64,000 bases of DNA, taken from the NCBI GenBank assembly GCA_026004795.1, contig BPJV01000009.1, forward strand, positions 175,721-239,720, read 5' to 3'. The DNA comes from Pirellulaceae bacterium (GTDB lineage Bacteria > Planctomycetota > Planctomycetia > Pirellulales > Pirellulaceae). The notes under the pieces were generated by a model that was not told the DNA's origin, made no database searches, and worked only from the letters and a program-made list of their open reading frames with translations. The number at the start of each line of letters is the position of its first letter. The stretch's first letter is position 1. Of the stretch, positions 45,199 to 55,200 are shown piece by piece. Both the position numbers and the translations under genes were made by a program.

Positions 45199-46044
45199 AT
45201 GATAGTGGCGACCAGCTCAACGACTCAAACTGCGAGCTCGCAGACTGCGCTGCTGGCGCTCTCATCCGATTCGGTGCGGGGGGATCGGTTGCCGAAGATG
45301 GTTCGCACGGTGCGGCAGATCGAGTTCATTCATCAGGCGCTGTGCAGCATTGTTGGCAAATTGCCGGGCGGGGGGAACTGCTCTGTGCTGACCGGCAAAC
45401 AACTCGACGGCCGACCGCTGCAAGACGCTCACCAGCACGCGCATTTCTTCCCACTCGATCTGGACGATGATCGGCGGATTGATCATGTGCTGATCTACGC
45501 ACGGGCGGGACTGGATGCGACCGCTCAGCGGGCCATCACGCGGTTGCGGCGGACGTGGACCAAGGGTGAAGAGGCCGCCATCTTCGTCACCTGCGCCGGG
45601 TTCGGCGATCTCGACCTGTTCCGCCGGCAGCTCACCGATGCCAACGGCCGGCCGCTGACCATCATCCCACGCGAGCCGTCGCGGCACTGGATCAGTTACA
45701 CGCCCTACGTTCCGGCTCGATTTCTGAAACCGAAGAACGGCCGCTACACGTTGCACGACGATGTGCGGCGGGAATTGGCGGTGCGCGGGCTGCCGGAGGC
45801 GGTTGAGGTCCGCTCGTTTCTGGAACTCGTGCCGGACGGAAAACGCGAGCTGGTCAAGCGGAAGTTCTTCGAATACGAGCGCCGTCGTCGACCGGGAAAA
45901 CCGCAACCACCACAGCCACAGGTATTCGGCGTCCAAATCGAACTGGAATACCCCATCGCTGGACCGCTCGCGCTTGGGTATGCCAGCCATTTTGGTTTGG
46001 GGGTGTTTGAAGCGGTCGAGGGTACGGTGCGAAACGGCAAATAA
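45199..46044 (+). CDS. Stand-alone Csb2 C-terminal (Cas6-like) protein
   Basis: A 281-residue protein that corresponds to the C-terminal half of Csb2-family proteins: LTGKQLDGRPLQDAHQHAHF, FPLDLDDDRRIDHVLIYARA, then HWISYTPYVPARFLKP and the terminal Gly-rich RAMP loop IAGPLALGYASHFGLGVF. The HQHAH cluster is in the position of the family's HAH motif. The N-terminal Cas5-like half is absent; the first 30 residues are low complexity. It starts 12 bp after cas3 at ATG 45199, so it reads as a real gene in the operon. It may act as a separate crRNA-processing Cas6, or be a recombination product still being expressed. Confidence 0.75.
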   Translation: MIVATSSTTQTASSQTALLALSSDSVRGDRLPKMVRTVRQIEFIHQALCSIVGKLPGGGNCSVLTGKQLDGRPLQDAHQHAHFFPLDLDDDRRIDHVLIYARAGLDATAQRAITRLRRTWTKGEEAAIFVTCAGFGDLDLFRRQLTDANGRPLTIIPREPSRHWISYTPYVPARFLKPKNGRYTLHDDVRRELAVRGLPEAVEVRSFLELVPDGKRELVKRKFFEYERRRRPGKPQPPQPQVFGVQIELEYPIAGPLALGYASHFGLGVFEAVEGTVRNGK

Positions 46045-46439
<395 letters not shown>

Positions 46440-46444
46440 GTTTC

Positions 46445-47686
46445 ATGGCGAAGAAAATCGCGGCCAGGAACAAGTCGTCCGCGAAGTCACGATCCAGTGC
46501 AGCAGCCCCCGCCGACCGAAAAGCTGGGAAGCAGCGGGAAGCCCCACGGCCGGCCGACTACCGCCGTGTGCTGGGTGATCTGACGCAGTTGATCGCCGAC
46601 TCGCGCCGGCGGGCGGCTGCCACCGTCAATCGCGAATTGGTACTGCTCTACTGGCAGATCGGAGCGGTGATTGTCCACCAGCAGGAAACGGCGAAATGGG
46701 GTGACGCCGTCGTGGAGCAGCTTGCGGCCGATTTGCGGGCCGAATTTCCCGACATGAAAGGACTGATGCGATCGAATCTCTTTCGGATGCGACAGTTTCA
46801 TCGCGCCTGGTTGGAAATCGACCGTTGGCTAGCTGCCGGAGATCCTAAGACCGCTGAATTATCGAAATCGGCCATTGAGAACAAAAAAGTCGCCACACTG
46901 TCGCGACAATTTGATCTTCCGGAAACTCGGGGCGAAAAAGTCGCCACGCTGTGGCGACAATTCCGTTCCGCCGGACTTCCAAACCTGATCCTTGCCGTTT
47001 CATGGTCCCACCATCGCGAGGTCATCGGGGCATGCGACACTCCTGCCGAACGGTACTTCTACCTATCCATGGCTGTCCGTGAACGCTGGTCGGTGCGCGA
47101 GCTGCGCAGGCAGATCGAGTCGGATCTCTTCACGCGTTACGTGTCGGTCAACGAGCAACCCGAGAAGTGCCTCCCGGAAGAGGCCGAAGCGGGTGATCTG
47201 TTGCCGTTCAGAGACCATTACGTATTGGAGTTTCTCGGACTGCAGGACGAGCATTCCGAACAGCAACTGCGCCGCGCCATACTGTCCAACCTCCGCGAGT
47301 TCTTTCTGGAATTCGGCCGCGACCTGACGTTCGTCGGCGAGGAATACCCGCTGACCGTCGGCAACGATACGTTCTTCATCGACCTGCTTTTCTTTCACCG
47401 ACGTTTGCAATGCCTGATCGCAGTGGATTTGAAAAAGGGGAAGTTCAAACCGGAATACGTTGGCAAGACTCAGTTCTACTGTGCGGCGCTCGATGAGCAG
47501 ATCAAGCTGGCCCATGAGAAGCCATCGATCGGATTGGTGCTGTGCAAGTCGGCGGATCGTGTGCAGGTCCGTCTCGCGTTGACTGCGGCGGCCGAACAGG
47601 TTGGCGTGGCAACCTATCAGACCGCATTGCCCGATGAGCGACTCATCCGAGAGCGATTGAAATCCGTCTCCGAAAACTTTCGTTAA
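46445..47686 (+). CDS. DUF1016/YhcG-type PD-(D/E)XK nuclease-domain protein
   Basis: A 413-residue protein. After a basic, Ala/Lys-rich N terminus comes the DUF1016 N-terminal domain (LTQLIADSRRRAAATVNREL, VLLYWQIGAVIVHQQE, LFRMRQFHRAW). A short internal duplication follows (KKVATLSRQF and EKVATLWRQF). The C-terminal nuclease domain has EYPLTVGNDTFFIDLLFFHR, LQCLIAVDLKKGKFKPEYVG with the D..(D)LK catalytic pattern, and the usual end LPDERLIRERL. These proteins occur in mobile regions and beside restriction systems; the function in cas loci is unknown. ATG 46445 has GGAGG eight bases upstream, within the csb2 tail. The cas3 stump follows 11 bp later, so it may once have been co-expressed with a second effector set. 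Confidence 0.88.
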   Translation: MAKKIAARNKSSAKSRSSAAAPADRKAGKQREAPRPADYRRVLGDLTQLIADSRRRAAATVNRELVLLYWQIGAVIVHQQETAKWGDAVVEQLAADLRAEFPDMKGLMRSNLFRMRQFHRAWLEIDRWLAAGDPKTAELSKSAIENKKVATLSRQFDLPETRGEKVATLWRQFRSAGLPNLILAVSWSHHREVIGACDTPAERYFYLSMAVRERWSVRELRRQIESDLFTRYVSVNEQPEKCLPEEAEAGDLLPFRDHYVLEFLGLQDEHSEQQLRRAILSNLREFFLEFGRDLTFVGEEYPLTVGNDTFFIDLLFFHRRLQCLIAVDLKKGKFKPEYVGKTQFYCAALDEQIKLAHEKPSIGLVLCKSADRVQVRLALTAAAEQVGVATYQTALPDERLIRERLKSVSENFR

Positions 47687-47697
47687 CAGGTTCTACC

Positions 47698-47934
47698 ATG
47701 ACGCTCGATGCAACTCGATTTTCCGAATTCTTTCGCGAAGTCCACCGTGACGAGACGACCGGCAGCACTTTCGACCCGTTTCCGTGGCAGCAGCGACTGG
47801 CCGAACGGGTTTGTTCTCCCGGCGACGCTGCTGGCTGGCCGGACGCTCTGGCTCTGCCAACCGGCAGCGGCAAGACGACGTGCATCGACATCGCCCTGTT
47901 CGCTCTGGCCTGTCAGGTCGATCGGCCTGCCTGA
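47698..47934 (+). pseudogene. cas3: Truncated cas3, N-terminal 78 residues
   Basis: A stump of a third cas3. It starts MTLDATRFSEFFREVHRDET, continues FDPFPWQQRLAERVCSP, and ends shortly after the Walker A motif LPTGSGKTTCIDIALFALAC. The intact cas3 has LPTSSGKTACIDVAVFSLAH at the same place. After that the frame reads QVDRPA and stops; downstream sequence does not match cas3. The start has an AGG site eight bases upstream and lies 11 bp after the nuclease gene. Confidence 0.85.
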
Positions 47935-48175
47935 TCGCTCACACGGGTGGTTCAACGTGGGTAGCCCATGGGAATTGTCTATGGTGAAAAGGGTTGCCTG
48001 CCGACGCGAAGTGCCATCAGAACTACGGTGAAGCGGACTGGTGCGACGCGGTAGGGTAGATGGCTGAGGTCAGCAACTGACGCAAAGAAAACGATGCCTG
48101 CAAGGGCATGGTGGCAAAAAAAGAGTAGCCCGGCAGGACCTGGCTAACAGCGCCCTGGGCATTGTCCACCAGTTC
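47935..48175. other. Scar between cas3 stump and Csb2-like gene
   Basis: About 240 bp without a recognised gene. The remainder of cas3 and the first half of csb2 seem to have been deleted across this interval. Confidence 0.45.
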
Positions 48176-49288
48176 GTGTCCGAGCGGCCAGCGGTCGCTG
48201 CCAAGAAAGTCGATCTGCCATCGTCGACCCGTGACAGAGCCGTCAGCCGCCTGTTTCTCCCGGGTACAATAGCTCCGGTGGTTCCTGCCGCCGCAGCCCA
48301 GGTATTGCCGTCAGTCGCCACCGTTAAGGACCAACGATTGATCGTACGCCCGAGCTTGGTAGACATGCACGAGAAACTGGATCCGCATGACCGCATCGTT
48401 GATCACGAGCCTGGCCTCCGAGCGACGGGCGCGTTGCTGCAGTTGTTACCGGATCGTGATGGCCGACTGCCGGAAATCCGTTGGACGTTGCCGGTGGGCG
48501 AGGTAGCGCATCGGGCGCTGGTCCGTCTGGCGGCTGGTGGCCGGCGGATCGAGTGCCCCGAGCTGATTGGACAGAACCGATTTGGTCAACCTTTGGTCGG
48601 CGGCCATCAACATGCTCACGTGTTGCCACTGGATTTGGATGGTGACCGTCTGCTCGACCACGTATTGATCCATGTCCCCTCCGGCATTGGACCGGTAGCG
48701 CGCCGTACGATGCGCCGGTTACGTCAATTGCGACTTTCGCGCACCTCGTTCTGGCGATCGCTGCCTGCATCGCCCGCCCATCACTGGCATCGATGCGAAG
48801 AGTTTCCCGACCTGCGGCTGCCGGTCCGGTATCGCTGTGAAGTGGACCGATACGGCCTTCCCCTGAGGGATCGTGACCTGCTGCCCAAGCGTCGTATGGT
48901 GCGCAGCGCTGCCCCGCTGGAGGAGCCCTCTCGTGTATCGCTTCATCCCAGAGTCGACCGATTGTTGACCGGAGCGCGGAGATGGCGCACCGTAACGCCG
49001 CTGGTGCCGTCGCGATACCTCAAGAAAACGGGCAAGAACTCGTTGGTCGGGCAGATCCAAGCGGAACTTCAATCTCGGCAATTGCCGCCGGCCAGTCGCA
49101 TCGAGGTGCTGGCCCGTTTTCACGGGGCCGCGTGTGCGTACCATGTGCATCGCCATCGCGACAAGACACCGCCGCCTCAGTTGGTCGCTTTCTCCCTTGT
49201 ATTGCAATTCGATACGCCGGTAAGTGGTCCCATCGTGTTGGGGTACGCATCGCATTTCGGGCTAGGCTTGTTTCATGCCCTCCCTTGA
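48176..49288 (+). CDS. Second Csb2 C-terminal (Cas6-like) protein, start uncertain
   Basis: The open frame runs 370 residues from GTG 48176, but Csb2-type sequence is only evident from about residue 95 (RLPEIRWTLPVGEVAHRALV), then LIGQNRFGQPLVGGHQHAHV, LPLDLDGDRLLDHVLIHVPS, VTPLVPSRYLKKTGKN and the Gly-rich end SGPIVLGYASHFGLGLF. It is a clear homologue of the 281-residue protein at 45.2 kb. The first 90 residues are not recognisable and may be read-through of recombined sequence. It may be a broken csb2 lacking the Cas5 half, or a functional small Cas6. It precedes cas2 by 222 bp; that space holds no supported gene. Confidence 0.65.
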   Translation: MSERPAVAAKKVDLPSSTRDRAVSRLFLPGTIAPVVPAAAAQVLPSVATVKDQRLIVRPSLVDMHEKLDPHDRIVDHEPGLRATGALLQLLPDRDGRLPEIRWTLPVGEVAHRALVRLAAGGRRIECPELIGQNRFGQPLVGGHQHAHVLPLDLDGDRLLDHVLIHVPSGIGPVARRTMRRLRQLRLSRTSFWRSLPASPAHHWHRCEEFPDLRLPVRYRCEVDRYGLPLRDRDLLPKRRMVRSAAPLEEPSRVSLHPRVDRLLTGARRWRTVTPLVPSRYLKKTGKNSLVGQIQAELQSRQLPPASRIEVLARFHGAACAYHVHRHRDKTPPPQLVAFSLVLQFDTPVSGPIVLGYASHFGLGLFHALP

Positions 49289-49510
49289 ATGGGTGGGGGA
49301 AACTGCCGTTGCATCCAGGAACCCTCGTTGCGGGGAAGGAGCGCGCCGTCGCGCTGGCTTGTTGCTTGGTACCTCGACGCGATCGCGCTGGCCACCTGGC
49401 GGGGCTGCTGCCGGGCAGGGACGCTAAGTCTGTGAATCGACTTGAAAGCGCCGCACGGGCAATTAGCCTAGAACTTCGTGCTCCACCGCTTGCTCTCCGG
49501 AGGCCGCCCG

Positions 49511-49801
49511 ATGCGTAACTCTTATATCGTGACCTACGATATCCGCGATGACAAACGCTTGCGTCGTGTCTTCAAGACGATGAAGGATTGGGGGAATCAC
49601 CTGCAGTACTCCGTATTCGAATGCGAGTTGTCCGCGACCGAGTTCGTGGAAATGCGCGAACGGTTACGGGAGATTCTGCATCTGGAGGAAGACCAGGTGT
49701 TGTTCATCTATCTCGGACCGGCAGCGTCGCGCGGCGAGCGCGTGATTGAATCGTTGGGCCAACCGTATGTCCCTTTCGATGCGCCCTGTTATATCGCTTG
49801 A
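49511..49801 (+). CDS. cas2: CRISPR-associated endonuclease Cas2
   Basis: A 96-residue Cas2: MRNSYIVTYDIRDDKRLRRV, FKTMKDWGNHLQYSVFECEL, then EDQVLFIYLGPAASRG. The conserved strand-end acidic residue is in VTYDIRD. Cas2 forms the central dimer of the Cas1-Cas2 integrase. The ATG at 49511 has GGAGG (49499-49503) seven bases upstream. In many I-G loci cas2 follows cas4-cas1; here it precedes it by 62 bp. Confidence 0.95.
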   Translation: MRNSYIVTYDIRDDKRLRRVFKTMKDWGNHLQYSVFECELSATEFVEMRERLREILHLEEDQVLFIYLGPAASRGERVIESLGQPYVPFDAPCYIA

Positions 49802-49862
49802 TGCTCATGAGGCCCTAGCGGAACCACGGAGGGTTGTGACGTGACATCTCCGGAGTTCCCAT

Positions 49863-51728
49863 ATGATCGTACGTCCTGACCAACGGCCACCGGGTGAGGA
49901 TACCGAGTTTCTGCCTGCACGGATGATCAATGAGTTCGTTTTCTGTCCACGGCTGTTCTATCTCGAGCATGTCGACGGTCTGTTCCGCCATAACGAGTAC
50001 ACCCTCGACGGTGTCGCCCGGCATCGTCGCGTGGATAAGAAGCCCGATCCGTTGGTCGAGGGAAATCAGGTGGCCGAGCAGGAGACGATTCATGCGCGCA
50101 GTGTGACGTTGTCCAGTGCAACCCATGGTATCGTCGCCAAATTGGATTTGGTCGAAGCGGAAGGGAACCTGGCGACGCCGGTCGACTACAAGCGCGGTGC
50201 GCCACGTGAGTTGGCCGATGGAACGCTGACCGCCTGGGATCCTGATCGCGTGCAGTTGGCTGCCCAAGCCCTCGTGCTGCGCGACAACGGCTATCGCTGT
50301 GATCGAGGCGTTTTGTTCTACTGGCAAACTCGCCAGCGCATCGAGGTCGCCATCGATGCCGCGCTCGAGGCACAAGTCCTGGAAGCGATCGAGGGAGCGA
50401 AGAAGACGATGGCCGCCGGCGTGTGTCCACCACCGTTGGTCGATAGCCCCAAATGTGCAGGTTGCTCGTTGGTTACCATTTGCATGCCCGATGAAACGAC
50501 ACGCTGCCGCCAGGGAAACAGTGACGTGGTCGATCCCGCGGTTGCCCAACCAACCCTGTTCGATATCGGACCCGTGTTTCAGTTGTCCACGCGTGAGGAG
50601 CCCATCGCACCGGAACCGATTCGCCGACTGTTTTCCGCGCGGGATGAACGCAAGCCGCTCTACCTTACCACCCACGGGCTGCACGTCGGTCTCTCGCAAC
50701 GAACACTGAAGATCAAACAAAAGGGAAAGGAAATCGACACCATCCGCCTCAAGGATATCAACCAAGTCAATCTCTTCGGCAACATTCAGATCACTACTCA
50801 GGCACTTCACGCCTTGCTTGGCGAAGACATCTCCGTCGCATTCTTTAGTTTCGGCGGCTGGCTGCATGGTGTGGCCATGCCGTTGTCATTGAAGAACATT
50901 ACCTGGAGGCAAGCGCAATTCCGCATGGCCGATCGGCCGGCCTTCTGCCTGGCCCTGGCCAAGGAGTTGGTCTATGGCAAGATTCGTAACCAGCGCACGC
51001 TATTGATGCGCAACGCGCTGGATCCGCCTCGCGATGTACTGCGGTTTCTGAAGCGCATGGCCGAGGAAGCCCGACGCGCCGAGTCGCTGGACGAACTGTT
51101 GGGCATCGAAGGCACCGCGGCCCGCGCGTATTTTCAAAGTTTTTCCTCGATGATCAAGCTGTTCGTCGATGACGACCCGTTCGCTCGTCCCTCCCACGAT
51201 CAACCTGATGCCGCAGCCGCATCGGCGAACGACTCGGCCGACGAAGGGCGATTCTTCACGTTCGATTTTGCTCACCGCAATCGGCGGCCCCCGCGGGACC
51301 CGGTCAATGCGTTGTTATCGCTGGGCTACAGCTTGCTGACCAAAGACCTCGGCGGTACCTTGTTCAGCATCGGGCTCGATCCGTTCCTTGGCTTTTTCCA
51401 CCAACTGCGCCACGGCCGGATGTCGCTTGCGCTGGACCTGATGGAGCCTTTTCGGCCGTTGATCGTCGACTCGATGGTCCTCAGCGCGATCAACCAGCGG
51501 ATGGTGACGCCGCGTGATTTCGTGGCCGCCGGAGGAGGAGTGAATTTGACCGAATCGGGGCGCAAGGCGGTCTTTCGGGCCTACGAGCAGCGCATGGATC
51601 AGCTCGTCACGCACCCTCTGTTTGGCTACAAGGTGAGCTACCGGCGGTTGCTGGAGATTCAATGCCGATTGTTGGCCCGTCTACTCCTGGGCGAAATCGC
51701 CACCTACCCGGTCTTCATGACCCGCTAG
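49863..51728 (+). CDS. cas4-cas1: Cas4-Cas1 fusion integrase
   Basis: A 621-residue fusion typical of type I-G. Cas4 part (residues 1 to about 215): cysteine at about residue 28 in FCPRLFYLEHVDG, the RecB-type motif PVDYKRGAP near 107, and the Cys cluster KCAGCSLVTIC near 200, giving an Fe-S nuclease that trims prespacers and selects the PAM. After a linker, Cas1 begins near residue 264 (KPLYLTTHGLHVGLSQRTLK). Its catalytic residues are visible: Glu in LLGIEGTAARAYF (about 416), His in GFFHQLRHGRMSLALDLMEP (about 508) and following acids. The fused form couples prespacer trimming to integration. ATG at 49863 has CCGGAG upstream. The array leader starts directly after the stop. Confidence 0.96.
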   Translation: MIVRPDQRPPGEDTEFLPARMINEFVFCPRLFYLEHVDGLFRHNEYTLDGVARHRRVDKKPDPLVEGNQVAEQETIHARSVTLSSATHGIVAKLDLVEAEGNLATPVDYKRGAPRELADGTLTAWDPDRVQLAAQALVLRDNGYRCDRGVLFYWQTRQRIEVAIDAALEAQVLEAIEGAKKTMAAGVCPPPLVDSPKCAGCSLVTICMPDETTRCRQGNSDVVDPAVAQPTLFDIGPVFQLSTREEPIAPEPIRRLFSARDERKPLYLTTHGLHVGLSQRTLKIKQKGKEIDTIRLKDINQVNLFGNIQITTQALHALLGEDISVAFFSFGGWLHGVAMPLSLKNITWRQAQFRMADRPAFCLALAKELVYGKIRNQRTLLMRNALDPPRDVLRFLKRMAEEARRAESLDELLGIEGTAARAYFQSFSSMIKLFVDDDPFARPSHDQPDAAAASANDSADEGRFFTFDFAHRNRRPPRDPVNALLSLGYSLLTKDLGGTLFSIGLDPFLGFFHQLRHGRMSLALDLMEPFRPLIVDSMVLSAINQRMVTPRDFVAAGGGVNLTESGRKAVFRAYEQRMDQLVTHPLFGYKVSYRRLLEIQCRLLARLLLGEIATYPVFMTR

Positions 51729-52297
51729 TCGTCGGCCCATGAGAAGACTCGCGCGCGCAGGCGACGGGTCGAAGCGCTCTTCGCAACCAATCGATCGTCG
51801 CCGTCGTGAACTAGTGGGCTGATGGTACCTCCCGCACGCACCCCACCCTGGGAGGTGGCTCGGCAGATGCTCGCTTCATCGGTCGACCGCTTCGAGTGGC
51901 GACTGTCCGTGAGCCGGTCCGCCGGAATCTCTGCAAACTGGCTTGCGATCAGTCTTTTGTGGTGGGGAATTGAGTAAAAACCGCCGCGGCGTCACTCCAC
52001 CGGTGTGGACCCGGCAGCGGATTCCTTGTGGAAGGGAAACCGACGCGGTCGGTCTGGCGCCAGACCGACGCGCGCCGCGGCGCTGGACGGATGTCGATCG
52101 ATTTGCGAGCACCGAGGCGCTGAAAAAAACCCGGGGGGTGCTCGCAAAAGGCTTGAAATCCATGTAGGGCAAGGATATAATAAGCCGTCATGGAGCCGCC
52201 AACTGAGCTAAAATTGAGTTGGAAATGGGCCATCGGCAGGGGGTGCTCGCAAAGGGCCTCTCAAGTTGTTGTCCACCAGCGGTTTAGGATGCCTGCT
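51729..52297 (+). promoter_or_regulatory. CRISPR leader
   Basis: This 569-bp region between cas4-cas1 and the first repeat is the leader. A 12-mer GGTGCTCGCAAA occurs twice forward (52137-52148 and 52242-52253) and once inverted (52102-52113), the first and inverted copies forming a perfect 12-bp palindrome with a 23-bp gap. The last forward copy ends 44 bp before the first repeat. Also present: CCAACT...AGTTGG around 52199-52222, downstream of the promoter. The repeated 12-mer is a candidate integration-host or Cas1 binding site; this is inference. Confidence 0.75.
52153..52181 (+). promoter_or_regulatory. Array promoter (TTGAAA, 17 bp, TATAAT)
   Basis: A -35 box TTGAAA (52153-52158) and a perfect -10 box TATAAT (52176-52181) are separated by exactly 17 bp and point at the array. 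Transcription would begin near 52188, about 110 bases before the first repeat. Confidence 0.75.
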
Positions 52298-55200
52298 CCA
52301 TTTCCGCGATTTCAATCGCGGCCCCATTGAAGCCAATGCCAGCGATGCGGCTGATTCAATTGCACGACCATTTCCGCGATTTCAATCGCGGCCCCATTGA
52401 AGCATGTTGCTGCACGCGAAACCGGGAGAAATACCGCCATTTCCGCGATTTCAATCGCGGCCCCATTGAAGCTGAAACAATGCAGCCGCACATGAACAAC
52501 ACGCCATCCATTTCCGCGATTTCAATCGCGGCCCCATTGAAGCCGTTGGTCGCTTTCATCTCGTCATCCTCCGTCTTTCCCCCATTTCCGCGATTCAATT
52601 CGCGGCCCCATTGAAGCAGGGCTTGGTCTTTACATATATGAAGAATACAATGCCCATTTCCGCGATTCAATTCGCGGCCCCATTGAAGCTTCCAGCATAT
52701 GGCATGTTGTTCTCCCTATACATAACCATTTCCGCGATTCAATTCGCGGCCCCATTGAAGCCGTTTCCCCAAGTTATATCGAGAAGGCGAAAAGCCTGCC
52801 ATTTCCGCGATTCAATTCGCGGCCCCATTGAAGCTTTTGGCGACTCTTTTACAAATTGTTGCACAAAAACAACCATTTCCGCGATTCAATTCGCGGCCCC
52901 ATTGAAGCTGGGGTGGGGATGGACCTTGTTGACTATCTCATCTACCCATTTCCGCGATTCAATTCGCGGCCCCATTGAAGCACGATCCGAGCCCTAGGCT
53001 TGGACGCTCTAGGCTTAGCCATTTCCGCGATTCAATTCGCGGCCCCATTGAAGCACGGTAAACGGAGCAAAGACGGACATTAAAGCTTTCCCATTTCCGC
53101 GATTCAATTCGCGGCCCCATTGAAGCCTTAGCCGACGAACGTTGCTAGGTTGGAGCAAGCGCCATTTCCGCGATTCAATTCGCGGCCCCATTGAAGCTAT
53201 TTTGCCCCTCCCCCATAATGGGCAAATATATGCTCCATTTCCGCGATTCAATTCGCGGCCCCATTGAAGCCTTGTAATCGACTCTTTGCAAGGACTGCAA
53301 AGCATCCATTTCCGCGATTCAATTCGCGGCCCCATTGAAGCTTGCAGACCAAGGTTGAATGTCGATTGCTGCTGTAGCCATTTCCGCGATTCAATTCGCG
53401 GCCCCATTGAAGCGTTGGATCACAGAGAACCTATCGGACATACAACTAGCCATTTCCGCGATTCAATTCGCGGCCCCATTGAAGCTGGTCAACCAATTTA
53501 GTTGCACTAACTTTCCCATCTCCCATTTCCGCGATTCAATTCGCGGCCCCATTGAAGCTCTTGCGGAATCTGACTAGCTGCGGCTAGTACTTCGCCATTT
53601 CCGCGATTCAATTCGCGGCCCCATTGAAGCTTTGCTTCTTCGTACGCTTCCCTCGGTATTCTGTTTCCATTTCCGCGATTCAATTCGCGGCCCCATTGAA
53701 GCCGGTACCTGGTTGCTGGGAATCTTTGATAGTAGTAACCATTTCCGCGATTCAATTCGCGGCCCCATTGAAGCGGCGATGCCCGTAATCGACCCGATCG
53801 TCAGCCCGGTCCATTTCCGCGATTCAATTCGCGGCCCCATTGAAGCTGGCGTTTCCGGCAACACGCTCAGAGCTTGGGCGGATCCATTTCCGCGATTCAA
53901 TTCGCGGCCCCATTGAAGCGGGAGTCAAAGATTCGAACCGGGCATCTCGATCAATGCCATTTCCGCGATTCAATTCGCGGCCCCATTGAAGCCCAGCGTG
54001 TTGGTCGCGTCACGGTTGCGGTGCCTGCTCCATTTCCGCGATTCAATTCGCGGCCCCATTGAAGCCCTTCGCCGTCCGTCGATTCGGGCCACGATTGCGG
54101 CACCATTTCCGCGATTCAATTCGCGGCCCCATTGAAGCGCCTGGCGTTCCGCCTTGTCTCGCCATACGAACCCTCCATTTCCGCGATTCAATTCGCGGCC
54201 CCATTGAAGCTTAGAAAGCGAAAAGAGGGGAAGAGCATTGATGCTCCATTTCCGCGATTCAATTCGCGGCCCCATTGAAGCCATCGTTTACAAATACTTT
54301 TGCCCAAACCAAACCATAGCCATTTCCGCGATTCAATTCGCGGCCCCATTGAAGCATAAGGCCGTATGTCGTGGTAGGCGATGTTATACCCGACCATTTC
54401 CGCGATTCAATTCGCGGCCCCATTGAAGCGGTTGCTAGATCGCACCCAATAATTACGTACAACAGCCATTTCCGCGATTCAATTCGCGGCCCCATTGAAG
54501 CCGTCCACCCGCTAGATATGTTCAAATAGTGCCAATGCGCCATTTCCGCGATTCAATTCGCGGCCCCATTGAAGCTATCATACAGTTTTCTGAATCCCAA
54601 ATTACATCACCCATTTCCGCGATTCAATTCGCGGCCCCATTGAAGCTGATATTTTCCATTTTCGTTCTCCTAAAAGTAAAGTCCATTTCCGCGATTCAAT
54701 TCGCGGCCCCATTGAAGCCCATGCCTCGACCGCCAGGATTCCAGCCCTGGCAAACCATTTCCGCGATTCAATTCGCGGCCCCATTGAAGCTCCACCTTCA
54801 GGACACCAAGCAAATGAATTGCTTGTTCCATTTCCGCGATTCAATTCGCGGCCCCATTGAAGCGTGAAGAAGATCAACGGCGGTACGCCGAATGGTTGGC
54901 CATTTCCGCGATTCAATTCGCGGCCCCATTGAAGCCCTCTGCCGGTGCTGGTGGCGGATCGGCGGGTGCCCATTTCCGCGATTCAATTCGCGGCCCCATT
55001 GAAGCGATACGTTCGGTCAAGGTTGTGTAAGTTTGTGAGAGCCATTTCCGCGATTCAATTCGCGGCCCCATTGAAGCGTTACGTTGGGCGGGGTGGTTTC
55101 GAGGTGCTTTAGGCCATTTCCGCGATTCAATTCGCGGCCCCATTGAAGCAGATAATTCTCGCTCTCAATCACCCATTTCGCTTTCCATTTCCGCGATTCA

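Noticed and set aside
48982..49518. A 178-codon plus-strand frame overlapping the Csb2-like gene and running towards cas2.
   Set aside because: Most of it is a frame-shifted shadow of the Csb2-like gene; the remaining 70 codons before cas2 are not recognisable, and its end overlaps the cas2 start.
53920..53956. A spacer with GATTCGAACC, similar to a reverse-complement tRNA T-loop.
   Set aside because: The flanking bases do not form a T-stem, so it is not a tRNA gene; a phage tRNA origin is possible but not supported further.
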